A stretch of DNA of 35,539 nt from Pseudomonadota bacterium (GCA_022340685.1 JAJDNN010000041.1:1-35539), one strand, 5' to 3'; shown: positions 25,231 through 34,764, counted from the stretch's first letter. Notes: generated by a model not told the origin, from the sequence alone. Numbers and translations are program-made.

Positions 25231-26411
25231 CGGACCGAGGAGGACAATTCACGGACTCGACTGAGCCGGACCAGGATAAAAATTGACACCAGTGACATAC
25301 CCGCCGCGGTGAAAAACGCCTGCGTTTCACCCCACCATTGCCACAGGGCGCCAAACAGAACTGCACCCGGCAGTGCGGCCAGGCCGACCACCATGTGATA
25401 CAACCCGAAAGCGGTCGCCTTGTGCTCGGCCGGTGCCACATCACCTATCAAGGCCCGTTCGGCACCTTCAGTAAATGCGAGACTGGCAGCATATGCCAGA
25501 AAACCGCCCCATACAGCGAGAGGATGGTTATGGGTAAGCGCCAGTACAATCAGAATCACAATGCGTGCACTCCAGCCAATTACCAGCACCGGAATCCTGC
25601 CAAGGTGATCCGAAAGGCTCCCGGCAGGGGCGGAAACCAGAGCTTTGACGCCGCTGGCCGCCGCCCAGATCAAGGGTACCCAGGCCAGTATCAGGCCCCG
25701 CTCCGTGGCCCAGAGCACCAGAAAGGCCTCGGGAACGGCCGCCAGTGCAAGACCGCCCGCCGCCAGGATCAGTCCGCGCAAATGAGCCGACAAAAGGCAC
25801 CATTTCAATGGCGGTAATGATTCTACTTTCACCGGGCGAGAAGGTGTCGTCTTCAGTCCGAAAACCAGTAACAGTATTACCAGTGCACCGGGCACCATCG
25901 ACCAGAGAAAAACATGTTCCATACTGACTTGCAGGCTTAACAGGCCAAACGCCAGCAACGGTCCGAGCATGGCGCCGCCGTTATCCAATGCGCGGTGAAA
26001 ACCAAAGGCACGTCCACGATGTCGGGTCGGGGTTGTGGCTGCGATCAGGGCGTCCCTGGGTGAGGTGCGCAAACCCTTGCCAACCCGATCACCAAAACGC
26101 AGCATGAGCACCCAGCCCCAGCTCAATGCGAGACCGATGAGCGGCCGCGCAGCATTGGACACTGTATAGCCACCCACTACCAGGCGCTTGGCATTCCAGC
26201 CCCGATCCGCCAACCGCCCGGACACGAGCTTCAGCAAACTGGCGGTCGCTTCCGCTACACCTTCCACTAGTCCCACCACCGCCGGCCCGGCCCCGAGAGT
26301 GGCCGTTAAAAACAGTGGCAACAGCGGCGTGATCATCTCGCTGGCGGTATCGTTCAGGAACGAAACCAGGCCCAGAATGATCACGGTACGCGGAAGGAAC
26401 GCTGGCTTCAT
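25227..26411 (-). CDS. MFS transporter
   Basis: SFLNDTASEMITPLLPLFLTATLGAGPAVVGLVEGVAEATASLLKLVSG, RFGDRVGKGLRTSPRDALIA; multiple TM segments. Confidence 0.92.
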   Translation of the reverse strand: MKPAFLPRTVIILGLVSFLNDTASEMITPLLPLFLTATLGAGPAVVGLVEGVAEATASLLKLVSGRLADRGWNAKRLVVGGYTVSNAARPLIGLALSWGWVLMLRFGDRVGKGLRTSPRDALIAATTPTRHRGRAFGFHRALDNGGAMLGPLLAFGLLSLQVSMEHVFLWSMVPGALVILLLVFGLKTTPSRPVKVESLPPLKWCLLSAHLRGLILAAGGLALAAVPEAFLVLWATERGLILAWVPLIWAAASGVKALVSAPAGSLSDHLGRIPVLVIGWSARIVILIVLALTHNHPLAVWGGFLAYAASLAFTEGAERALIGDVAPAEHKATAFGLYHMVVGLAALPGAVLFGALWQWWGETQAFFTAAGMSLVSIFILVRLSRVRELSSSVR

Positions 26412-26471
26412 AGCCTGGCCTGGAGCAACCTAACCCGTTGCCAAGTTCCGCAGCGTATCATTGCAGTGGTC

Positions 26472-27437
26472 TTATTGATTCAGGGCGCCGCCACAACTGC
26501 TACCTTGCCCGGCGGTACAGCCATAGCAATGATCGGCAATGACAACAGGATTGCCGTCCAGTTGTTCGGTCCGGAGATTGCGAATATGCGTGCGGGATTT
26601 ACCGACCAGATTAAGTGGCAGTTTCAGCATCTGGTTAAAGTCGCAATCGTACAGGTAACCCTGCCAGTCCACGCTGATCAGATTCCGGCACATTACGGTG
26701 TCAAGGTTGGCATCAACATGGGCACCTTTGAGTAACTGCATATATTCGTCGAACTGGCCCTTGGAAATCAGCATGCTGCCAAACCGTTTGATGGGCATGT
26801 TGGCAATGGTAAGCAAATGGTTGAAGCGGATACCGAAGCGTTCACCCAGCTCGCGCTTGTAATCCGCTTCCAGCTGACACTGCGGTGGCGGCAAATAGGG
26901 ACCGGTGGGATTGTAAACCAGATTCAGGATCAGTCCGGAATCAGTCTGGCCATAGCCCTGCGCGTTCAGTTTTCGTATCCCCTCAATACTGCCGGCATAC
27001 ACACCTTTACCGCGTTGTCCGTCCACGTTGTCCTGCAAGTAGCAAGGCAGGGACGCGAAGATTTCCACCTGATGGGTCGCCATAACGCTGGCCAGATCGT
27101 CCTGCTCCGGCTCGTTTAGAACAGTCAGGTTGCAGCGATCCATGAGGTGCACACCCCGTGCGCGTGCCTGTCCGACCAGGTAACGAAAATGGGGATTCAG
27201 TTCCGGCGCACCGCCGGTCAGGTCCAGTGTCTTGACGCTGCTGCGGGATAAAAATGTCAGCACGTCATCCACTGTCTCCCGGGTCATGATTTCCTTGCGC
27301 TTTGGCCCGGCGTTGACATGGCAATGCAAGCACTGCTGGTTGCACAAATAGCCCAGATTGACTTGCAGAACTTCCAGCCTCGTCCGCCGAATGGGGGGGA
27401 AATCGGTCGCGCGAAGTAACGGGAGTGTGGCGTGCAT
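26472..27437 (-). CDS. arsS: ArsS-like radical SAM protein (TIGR04167 type, Cys form of the selenodomain)
   Basis: Radical SAM CNQQCLHCHVNAGPKRKEIMT, DLTGGAPELNPHFRYLV; C-terminal CYGCTAGQGSSCGGA. Confidence 0.88.
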   Translation of the reverse strand: MHATLPLLRATDFPPIRRTRLEVLQVNLGYLCNQQCLHCHVNAGPKRKEIMTRETVDDVLTFLSRSSVKTLDLTGGAPELNPHFRYLVGQARARGVHLMDRCNLTVLNEPEQDDLASVMATHQVEIFASLPCYLQDNVDGQRGKGVYAGSIEGIRKLNAQGYGQTDSGLILNLVYNPTGPYLPPPQCQLEADYKRELGERFGIRFNHLLTIANMPIKRFGSMLISKGQFDEYMQLLKGAHVDANLDTVMCRNLISVDWQGYLYDCDFNQMLKLPLNLVGKSRTHIRNLRTEQLDGNPVVIADHCYGCTAGQGSSCGGALNQ

Positions 27438-27443
27438 TGTTTC

Positions 27444-27929
27444 CTACGACTCGTCAGTAAGCAATTGCTGTGACGACCTCAGCAGCGCCGCGAGGTTGCG
27501 GCGTGACGTCAGTGCAACCGACTGGTCGGAAAGCTGTCGTTCATGAAACAATAAATGTGAAATCAAACGTTGTTCCTGAAACAGCACCTGTTCGGGCTCA
27601 GGATCAAACGGCTGCTCCCGCGTTACTCTGGCAATCCAGCCCAGGTTCACGCCCCGCCCATCATCCAGCACCAGCATGTGCGGATACAGTCGCCGCGACG
27701 GATCCGGTGCTGGAAAATCGATGACTTGCAGCAAGACATGGGGTTTGTTATCCAGCATGACGGCAATATTGATATCGCTGAATTTTACTTCGACCAGAAA
27801 CACAGTCTGCCCGCAGTGTTCACGCAGTTGCCGGAGCTGGCGATCGTAGTCGTGCGACGGCCACAGGCCACCGCTGAAAAGTTCCTCTGCCGTGGGAACA
27901 ACCAGGGACGAATCCGATGTCGTGTGCAT
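27444..27929 (-). CDS. Hypothetical protein in the rSAM cluster
   Basis: Start at MHTTSDSS (Met37 of the listed ORF), close to the stop of the upstream methyltransferase gene. Confidence 0.6.
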   Translation of the reverse strand: MHTTSDSSLVVPTAEELFSGGLWPSHDYDRQLRQLREHCGQTVFLVEVKFSDINIAVMLDNKPHVLLQVIDFPAPDPSRRLYPHMLVLDDGRGVNLGWIARVTREQPFDPEPEQVLFQEQRLISHLLFHERQLSDQSVALTSRRNLAALLRSSQQLLTDES

Positions 27930-27942
27930 AGTGGCCTCCACC

Positions 27943-28590
27943 TCAGTGTCCCGATTTAACCAGCCCGACACACAGAAATCCACCCCACGGCAACCACGGC
28001 GCGAGCAGTGGTTCGAGACCCCGCCCCAGTATGCCACCGCCCGGGAACAGCACTGCCGTTTGAAATCGCACGCGGATCGGGGTCGGTGTCAATTCCCGCA
28101 CCCAGTCATGCACCGCGCTCCGGTCATCCCAGCGGGCGCCGGCATATCCGGAACTATGCAGTTTCTGGAGATGCAGCATACTGCGCCGGTTCAATACGCC
28201 CAGCACCACGCCACGCCGGCTGACTCGCCACATCTCGCTGAGCGCCAGGCTTGGTTCAGATATAAAACACAGGCTGGTGATGGCCGCACAATAATCGAAG
28301 CTGCCAGCGGCAAACGGCAACCGCCGGGCATCGGCTTGCAGATATTCAATCCGTCCATCCTGCTGCCGGGCGAAGTCCAACATGGCTGGATCTGGATCAC
28401 TACCGGTGACCTGTAAGCCGGCCCGGGCAAAACGGCGACTGAAATAACCCGTGCCACAACCCACCTCCAGCAAACTGGTACCCGTGACCGGTTGCAGCAA
28501 CTGCCGCAGCAGGGAAAATTCCCGTCGCCCGATCCAGCGTCCCCGTGGCGTGTAATACCAGGCATCATAGGCTGCTGGTTCAAGTGGCAT
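27943..28590 (-). CDS. Class I SAM-dependent methyltransferase
   Basis: LLEVGCGTGYFSRRFARAGLQVTGSDPDPAMLDFAR...ADARRLPFAAGSFDYC. Confidence 0.9.
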   Translation of the reverse strand: MPLEPAAYDAWYYTPRGRWIGRREFSLLRQLLQPVTGTSLLEVGCGTGYFSRRFARAGLQVTGSDPDPAMLDFARQQDGRIEYLQADARRLPFAAGSFDYCAAITSLCFISEPSLALSEMWRVSRRGVVLGVLNRRSMLHLQKLHSSGYAGARWDDRSAVHDWVRELTPTPIRVRFQTAVLFPGGGILGRGLEPLLAPWLPWGGFLCVGLVKSGH

Positions 28591-28601
28591 GGCGAACCCG
28601 G

Positions 28602-30023
28602 TTAGGGCAATAACCGATTAATCCACCTGACAAGCGTGCGCGTACTGCGGCTGAACAGCTTCTCGCCAAAATAGGTGTTGACCACCCGGCGATGAATCTG
28701 CGACCGGGTCGGATAGGCGTGTATGGCAGCGGAAATGTCGCTGATCTTCGTGCCAGTCTGCATGGCCAGCACTAGCTCATGCAACAGTTCACCGGCCTGC
28801 GCGCCCAGAATGGTCGCTCCGACGACCCGCCCCTTACGAACCAGCAGCTTGATGGAACCGGCCGTGGCCCCTTCGGTCAGGGCGCGGTCCACCTGGCTGA
28901 AGGGGAAGCGCAACACCCCCACCTCGATGTCCTGTTCCTGCGCCTGTGCTTCAGTCAGGCCGACACTGGCCAGTTCAGGATCGGTAAAGGTAACCCGCGG
29001 TACGATGCGGTAATCGACCTGCTTGGGAAAACGAAAAATGGCATTGCTAATCACGATTCCGGCCTGATATTCAGCCATGTGGGTGAAAGCATATGGTCCG
29101 CATACATCACCGCAGGCATAAATATGCTTTTGCGAGGTGCGCATGCGGCGGTCCACCTCGATGCCACGTTTGCTAAATTGCACACCCGCCGCCTCCAGCC
29201 CAAGTCTGTCGACATTGGCCCGGCGGCCGGTTGCCACCAGGATTTGATCCGTCACCAGCCGTAAACCCTCACTTCCCTCAACGAGGATCCCCTCACTACC
29301 ATGGGACACCCGATCAACTTCCACGCCAGTGTGGACGGTTATGCCCTCCTGTTTCAAACAGGCCTGCAAGGCATCGGTCAGTTCCATATCTTCCTGCGGC
29401 AATAAATGCGCTCCGCGTTGCAGGATCGTCACCTGGCTGCCAAGCCGGGCAAACGCTTGCCCCATTTCCAGTCCGATAGGCCCGCCCCCGATTACCGCCA
29501 GCCGCTTTGGCAGTTCCGGCAGGGAAAACAGATCCAGGTTGGTAAGATAACCCGTGTCCTCCAGACCGGGAACCGGCGCAATGAACGGCCAGGAACCAGT
29601 GGCGATCACGAAGCGCTTGCCTTCGACGTATTGCCCGTCGACCTCGACGCGATGTGAATCGACGAACCGCGCTGCGCCAAAAATCACCTCGCAACCATAG
29701 CTGCGGAAGCGCTCCGGATCATCATGTTGCTGGATGTGCTCGACAACCTCCCGGATGCGCCCGTTGACGGCTGCCATGTCGACCTCGGGTTCCACCGAAG
29801 TCAAACCCACCTCGGCAGCGTGACGCATTTCATACGCTACCTTCGCTGTGTGAATCAGGGTCTTGCTCGGTACACAACCATGATGCAGGCAGTCGCCACC
29901 CAGTTTGTCCGCCTTTTCAATCAGCATGACATTAAGCCCCAGTTGCGCGGCGACACTGGCCACCACCAGGCCACCGGCGCCGCCACCAATAACAACCAAA
30001 TCCTGTACCTCTCTGTTTTTCAT
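28602..30023 (-). CDS. FAD-dependent pyridine nucleotide-disulfide oxidoreductase (mercuric reductase/dihydrolipoyl dehydrogenase-like)
   Basis: GGGAGGLVVASVAAQLG, redox-active GGDCLHHGCVPSKT, ATGSWPF, YACGDVCGPYAFTHMAEYQAG. Confidence 0.93.
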   Translation of the reverse strand: MKNREVQDLVVIGGGAGGLVVASVAAQLGLNVMLIEKADKLGGDCLHHGCVPSKTLIHTAKVAYEMRHAAEVGLTSVEPEVDMAAVNGRIREVVEHIQQHDDPERFRSYGCEVIFGAARFVDSHRVEVDGQYVEGKRFVIATGSWPFIAPVPGLEDTGYLTNLDLFSLPELPKRLAVIGGGPIGLEMGQAFARLGSQVTILQRGAHLLPQEDMELTDALQACLKQEGITVHTGVEVDRVSHGSEGILVEGSEGLRLVTDQILVATGRRANVDRLGLEAAGVQFSKRGIEVDRRMRTSQKHIYACGDVCGPYAFTHMAEYQAGIVISNAIFRFPKQVDYRIVPRVTFTDPELASVGLTEAQAQEQDIEVGVLRFPFSQVDRALTEGATAGSIKLLVRKGRVVGATILGAQAGELLHELVLAMQTGTKISDISAAIHAYPTRSQIHRRVVNTYFGEKLFSRSTRTLVRWINRLLP

Positions 30024-31330
30024 TCCGTTTCCTGTTGCGTGGAGGGTGGCTGTAACGCTCGTCGCTGGCGAAAGACCTCATAGGCGATCGGTTGCGTGTT
30101 TTCATATCCGATACGTTTGCGCCGGCTTTCCGCCAGCAAGTGATAGCGCACGACAACTTCAACCGCTACCGCCTTACTGTTGCGATTTACCTCCAGATGA
30201 TAGCTGTGGGGTTGCCAACGTGGCAGGCGCGTATCCCAAAGATCAATGATAAAGGGGCGCCACAGAATAGTACGCTTGATTAGATGCTCCTCTTGTTCCA
30301 CAACCTCCCCATGAGAATCAAGCAAGCGCAATTGCACACTGAGATGGCGATCTGGCGTGCCAGTCGGCAGGTAATGTGCCGCACCGGTATTGACGATGGT
30401 GAAGGTAACGCGTCGTCTGTCCGGTGAATCGGTCGATTCCTCCACCAGGCCGGCCCGCAGCGCGCTTTTTACCATGGTCGGATCATGCCCGCCGCGCCAC
30501 AGGTGACGTCGCGTATCATGCATTTCACCACCCTCGACCAGGGGCCGCCTGACCAGCGGCATGTGGCACTGAACACAACCAAGCTCTGACGACTTTTCAA
30601 CCCTGACCTCACCACTGCGACCGATTATCTGTCCGGTCGTCATTTTATCCAGTGGCACCTGTTCCTCGAACGAAATCAGTCTGTTCAATTGCAGCCGCTC
30701 CCCCGGCGTAGGGACTTCACCCTGACTGCTTTTGATTTCTGCCACCGTACCGCAGGGCGGGAAGCGGAAAAAGGTATCCCAGCGCTCTCCTTCCACGACG
30801 TGGCAACGCACACACACCTGATTGGGGTCCTCGATTTTCTTCACCGGGTGCGGGGCATTGACCAGCCCCTGCACGCCAACGATTTTGCCATCCCGCAAAT
30901 GACAGGCCGCGCATGTCACACCTTCGTGTTGCAGCACGGGGTCAAAATCGGGGTTGTCTCCCAGGATGGGGTCCCATTTATCCTTGTCACGGTAACCCTG
31001 CACCTTGCGAGGCTGTTGACGGTCCAGCGGCGTATGACACAACCGACACACATGCTGTGAATCGTCAAATTTCCAGTCTGTCTGGAAATAGGGATCGGTC
31101 CAGGCCTGGCTGTGTATTGTGGTTTGCCATTCCGCGTAGAATGCCGGGTGACACGAACCACATTCAGCTGCACTCAAATTATCATTAAGCAAGGTCGGGG
31201 CATCCGTGGTGTCCACCGGCCAGGCGAAACGATCGTCCACAATAAAGATATTCATGGGTCGCACAAATCGCCAGGCGAGGAATGTCACCAGGACAAGCAC
31301 ACCAAGGATGATTAGGTTTTTCTTTTTCAT
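30020..31330 (-). CDS. Membrane-anchored multihaem c-type cytochrome (5 CXXCH)
   Basis: CGSCH, CRLCH, CAACH, CVRCH, CVQCH plus an N-terminal TM; ATGA overlap with the downstream gene. Confidence 0.92.
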   Translation of the reverse strand: MKKKNLIILGVLVLVTFLAWRFVRPMNIFIVDDRFAWPVDTTDAPTLLNDNLSAAECGSCHPAFYAEWQTTIHSQAWTDPYFQTDWKFDDSQHVCRLCHTPLDRQQPRKVQGYRDKDKWDPILGDNPDFDPVLQHEGVTCAACHLRDGKIVGVQGLVNAPHPVKKIEDPNQVCVRCHVVEGERWDTFFRFPPCGTVAEIKSSQGEVPTPGERLQLNRLISFEEQVPLDKMTTGQIIGRSGEVRVEKSSELGCVQCHMPLVRRPLVEGGEMHDTRRHLWRGGHDPTMVKSALRAGLVEESTDSPDRRRVTFTIVNTGAAHYLPTGTPDRHLSVQLRLLDSHGEVVEQEEHLIKRTILWRPFIIDLWDTRLPRWQPHSYHLEVNRNSKAVAVEVVVRYHLLAESRRKRIGYENTQPIAYEVFRQRRALQPPSTQQETE

Positions 31331-31371
31331 ACCCCGTGTGCTTGCCTGTCATTACGCATTGGCTATAACGG

Positions 31372-32301
31372 CTATTCCCACTCCATTTCCCGAAAAACCC
31401 GGTGCGCATTTGGTCCCTTGAGCTCATTGTAGAATTTCAGATAACGAAACCGCGACTGGTCGATGCGACTGACCGACTCCAGCCCGGCACCACTCTCGAG
31501 CAGATCATTTACACCCAGACGCAGGGCAACCAGGTAATCATAAGTATCCGCTCTGGCCTGTTTGAGGTCGGTGACATGCCCATGTCCGGGCACGATAAAG
31601 GCAGGTTGTAATGCCGCCAGAGTCTCGTAGGCGTGGATCCAGCCTTTGGAATTCGAAACCGAACCCACGGTCAGCATGCGTTCCACATAAACTATGTCGC
31701 CACTAAAAACGACCTTTGTTTGTGGTAACCAGACAAAGGTGTCACCCGGAGTGTGGGCCGGCCCAATCTGGCGCAACTGGAACTGGACTCCACCGACAGT
31801 GATATCAAGCTTGTCCTGAAAGGTCCTGTCGGCATAAATTTCCCGGGTACCGGCCATCCCCTGCTTGCCAACCAGATTTTCCAGCACCTCCAGTTGCCTG
31901 CCGGCGCGGGCCTTCTGATCGGCCACTGTGGCGACAGCAGCTATGATCTTCGCGCCCTGCCGTTTGAAATAATCGTTACCATGCCAGCGCTGATCCTGAC
32001 CACCTGTATTAATGACCAGGACCACCGGTTTTTTTGTGACGCGATGAATGGCCGCGTCAATCCTGGCAGCGCCCTTGTAGCTCCCACCCGAATCGATCAG
32101 TACCACCCCTTCGTTCGTGACAACAAAACCAAAGGTAGCATTGTTGCCGAGATTGGCCGATGAACGCTGCGCCAACTCACCCACGATAGCGTAGACCCCG
32201 TCGGTGACTTTTTGCACTGACAAGGGAGACGCATGCCCCCCTGAAATGGACAAAAAGAAAAGCGTAACAGCAAGTATTTTTCGAACAAGGCCAGAAATCA
32301 T
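31372..32301 (-). CDS. MBL-fold (SoxH-like) periplasmic metallohydrolase
   Basis: Signal peptide; VTDGVYAIVGE, VLIDSGGS, AHTPGDTFVWLPQTKVVFSGDIVY, PGHGHVTD. Confidence 0.85.
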   Translation of the reverse strand: MISGLVRKILAVTLFFLSISGGHASPLSVQKVTDGVYAIVGELAQRSSANLGNNATFGFVVTNEGVVLIDSGGSYKGAARIDAAIHRVTKKPVVLVINTGGQDQRWHGNDYFKRQGAKIIAAVATVADQKARAGRQLEVLENLVGKQGMAGTREIYADRTFQDKLDITVGGVQFQLRQIGPAHTPGDTFVWLPQTKVVFSGDIVYVERMLTVGSVSNSKGWIHAYETLAALQPAFIVPGHGHVTDLKQARADTYDYLVALRLGVNDLLESGAGLESVSRIDQSRFRYLKFYNELKGPNAHRVFREMEWE

Positions 32302-32325
32302 AATTCCTCCTGTGTCAGGCTCGGG

Positions 32326-32553
32326 TTACAACCCGATCAATGTAGCTTTCTCATCCCACTGCCTTACCATTTCAATTATTGTCGTTGCGTTTAACGTTTC
32401 CGGGTTATAGGCAATGGTCAGTTCGTGTGCATGTTGCGGGCTGAAATGGACTGACACCACGCTATCGTGGTCACCCAGTACCTCTTCAATCCTGGCGCGT
32501 TTTTCTGCAGACAAGTTGGGATGAATATGAACCATAACGTCGACAATGTTCAT
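32326..32553 (-). CDS. Small HMA-like protein lacking the CXXC motif
   Basis: 75 aa with an apparent beta-alpha-beta-beta-alpha-beta pattern; no Cys residues. Confidence 0.6.
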   Translation of the reverse strand: MNIVDVMVHIHPNLSAEKRARIEEVLGDHDSVVSVHFSPQHAHELTIAYNPETLNATTIIEMVRQWDEKATLIGL

Positions 32554-32675
32554 GGCAAACCTCCTCTACCGGTATCCGGCGTGCTAGTTATAGTTGATCA
32601 AAATCCGCCTCCGCGTCATGCGATGGGCTTATCTTTTGTCGAACGCTTCAATACTGGTGAGATTCACCTGTACTG

Positions 32676-33650
32676 CTATAGATGGTGTTCCTGCACCGGG
32701 TAGCCATGCTGGTGCCAGTCCGTCATGCCACCCTTCACGACGTGCACGTCGGCAAAGCCGTTTTGCGCCAGGATCCGTGCCGCCCTGGCGGATCGGCGAT
32801 CGGTACGACACACAATAGCAACCGGTTTTTCAAGATAGTCAGAGAGTTTACTGAGTCTGTCAGACAGTTCTTCCAATGGAATATTTTGTGCTACCGGAAT
32901 ATGACCCTGTTCACCAACAAAGTCTGCCGCAGTTCGCACATCGAGAACCAGCACATCATCACCGGCATCCAGCCACTGTTTAAGTGCCTCCACACCCAGC
33001 ATGGGGCCACTTCTAAGCTTGTTAACCAGACGCGGCAGAAACGCCACCACTGCCAGCAAGGCCAGCGCCAGCAGGCCTTTTTGAATCAGCCCCTGTTCCC
33101 CTGCCACGGCTTCGCGCCCCACATAACCCAGATAGGTATAAGCAATGGCGCCGGGCAGCATGAACAGGTAGGAGGCAATCACGTAATGGGACAGCTTGAT
33201 GCGCGTCAAACCCAGCGCGTAATTCAGCAGGTTGAAGGGAAACAACGGCACCAGTCGCACGAAGGCGACGAAATGCCAGCCTTCGTTTTCCACGCCTTCC
33301 TTCAGTTGCCTGATACGGCCACCGGTTTTACGCTCCACCCAGTCGGAAACAAGATAGCGGGCAATCAGAAATGACAGGGTTGCACCGAGTGTTGCACCAG
33401 TAAGATTATAAAAGGTACCCATCACCGGTCCGAATAACGCACCGCCCGCCAGGGTCAGGACTGAACCGGGCAGAAAGAATACCGTACCCAGGGCATAGAT
33501 CAGCATGAACAAAATGGGGCCGGCCGCACCCGCAGCCTTCACCCAGTCCTCGACTGCCGCCACATCGAACTGCTTACGATAAATCAGCACCAGAGCAATA
33601 CCGACGACCAGCAGCATCAGTAAACCAAAACGCAATATTTTTGCTTGCAT
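32676..33650 (-). CDS. TVP38/TMEM64 (DedA-like) membrane protein fused to C-terminal rhodanese domain
   Basis: FLPGSVLTLAGGALFGPVMGTFYNLTGATLGATLSFLIARY, LVPLFPFNLLNYALGLT; C-terminal rhodanese VLVLDVRTAADFVGEQGHIPVAQNIPLEEL...IVCRTDRRSARAARIL. Confidence 0.93.
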   Translation of the reverse strand: MQAKILRFGLLMLLVVGIALVLIYRKQFDVAAVEDWVKAAGAAGPILFMLIYALGTVFFLPGSVLTLAGGALFGPVMGTFYNLTGATLGATLSFLIARYLVSDWVERKTGGRIRQLKEGVENEGWHFVAFVRLVPLFPFNLLNYALGLTRIKLSHYVIASYLFMLPGAIAYTYLGYVGREAVAGEQGLIQKGLLALALLAVVAFLPRLVNKLRSGPMLGVEALKQWLDAGDDVLVLDVRTAADFVGEQGHIPVAQNIPLEELSDRLSKLSDYLEKPVAIVCRTDRRSARAARILAQNGFADVHVVKGGMTDWHQHGYPVQEHHL

Positions 33651-33765
33651 TAATGTTTCCCGTTCTTGATGGCATTTTAAACCGAGCCAGGTGATTCATC
33701 TGGCAGAGCTATTAACTCCTTGTTCTCATCCTTAAGCGGGAACGGGTGCCGATGTCATCACAGGA

Positions 33766-34656
33766 TCATTTCGTTTCACGTTCCATTTGCTCATTTGCTG
33801 CCGTCTCCGTCCATTCCCGACGATTGATGGCATAACCCGTAATCTTTCCGATAAACGGCAGGGCCAGCATGCCGGGTAACCAGGACACAAGTTTCGGCTC
33901 GCTGTATTTGTGAATGCCGATGGTCATGCCCTGATGGCCAGCCCGGGGCTGATCCCGGTAGGTGCCGAACAGGCGATCCCACCACGGCAGGTTGAAACCG
34001 AAATTGCTGTTGGCCTCGTCATCTTCCACCGAATGATGCACACGGTGCATATCCGGTGTAACAACAATCCAGCGCAATATCCGATCCAGACGCGTGGGCA
34101 AACGCACGTTGCTGTGGTTGAACATGGCGGTAGCATTGAGCAGCACTTCAAAGATCACCACGGCCACTACCGGCGGGCCCAGCACCACGATGGTGGCGAA
34201 CTTGATCAGCAACGACAGTAGGATTTCAATCGTGTGAAACCGGGCGCCGGTGGTGACATCGAAATCCGGATCGGCATGATGCACCCGGTGCAGCCGCCAC
34301 AAGGCCGGTACCGCATGCACCATCACATGCTGCAGGTAAATGATGAAATCCATCACCACAATCGACAGAACCACCGCCAGCCAGTACGGCACGGCATAAT
34401 AGTGCAGCAGGCCCCAGCTCTGCTCGGCGGCGAACCCGGCAACACCGACGGCCGCGGCAGGAAAAATCAGCCGGGCCACAAAACTGTTGAAGAACACCAG
34501 GCCCAGATTATTGAGCCAGCGGACAGATTTGGACACGGTCAGTTCGCGCCGGGGCGCCAGGATTTCCCAGCTTCCCATCAGCACCAGCATGCCGAAAAAG
34601 AATCCCATCCGAATGGACTTCTCGTTCGTCATGACAAACTCCTCAATGCTCATCAC
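33766..34656 (-). CDS. Sterol desaturase / fatty acid hydroxylase family protein
   Basis: His boxes LQHVMVH, LHRVHHADPDFDVTTGARFH, HRVHHSVEDDEANSNFGFNLPWWDRLFGTY. Confidence 0.93.
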   Translation of the reverse strand: MMSIEEFVMTNEKSIRMGFFFGMLVLMGSWEILAPRRELTVSKSVRWLNNLGLVFFNSFVARLIFPAAAVGVAGFAAEQSWGLLHYYAVPYWLAVVLSIVVMDFIIYLQHVMVHAVPALWRLHRVHHADPDFDVTTGARFHTIEILLSLLIKFATIVVLGPPVVAVVIFEVLLNATAMFNHSNVRLPTRLDRILRWIVVTPDMHRVHHSVEDDEANSNFGFNLPWWDRLFGTYRDQPRAGHQGMTIGIHKYSEPKLVSWLPGMLALPFIGKITGYAINRREWTETAANEQMERETK

Positions 34657-34677
34657 CCCAATCCTCCAGAATCACGC

Positions 34678-34745
34678 TTGTACAACCTATGCCACGGGCT
34701 ATAATGAGTAAAGATAATCTACTATTCAATTAATTTCTTGAATAG
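34678..34745 (+). promoter_or_regulatory. Sigma-70 promoter and operator-like dyad upstream of the ArsR-rhodanese gene
   Basis: TTGTAC-N16-TATAAT (34678-34705); dyad CTATTCAA-N8-TTGAATAG (34722-34745). Confidence 0.65.
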
Positions 34746-34764
34746 ATTAGCGGAAATGCAAAAT

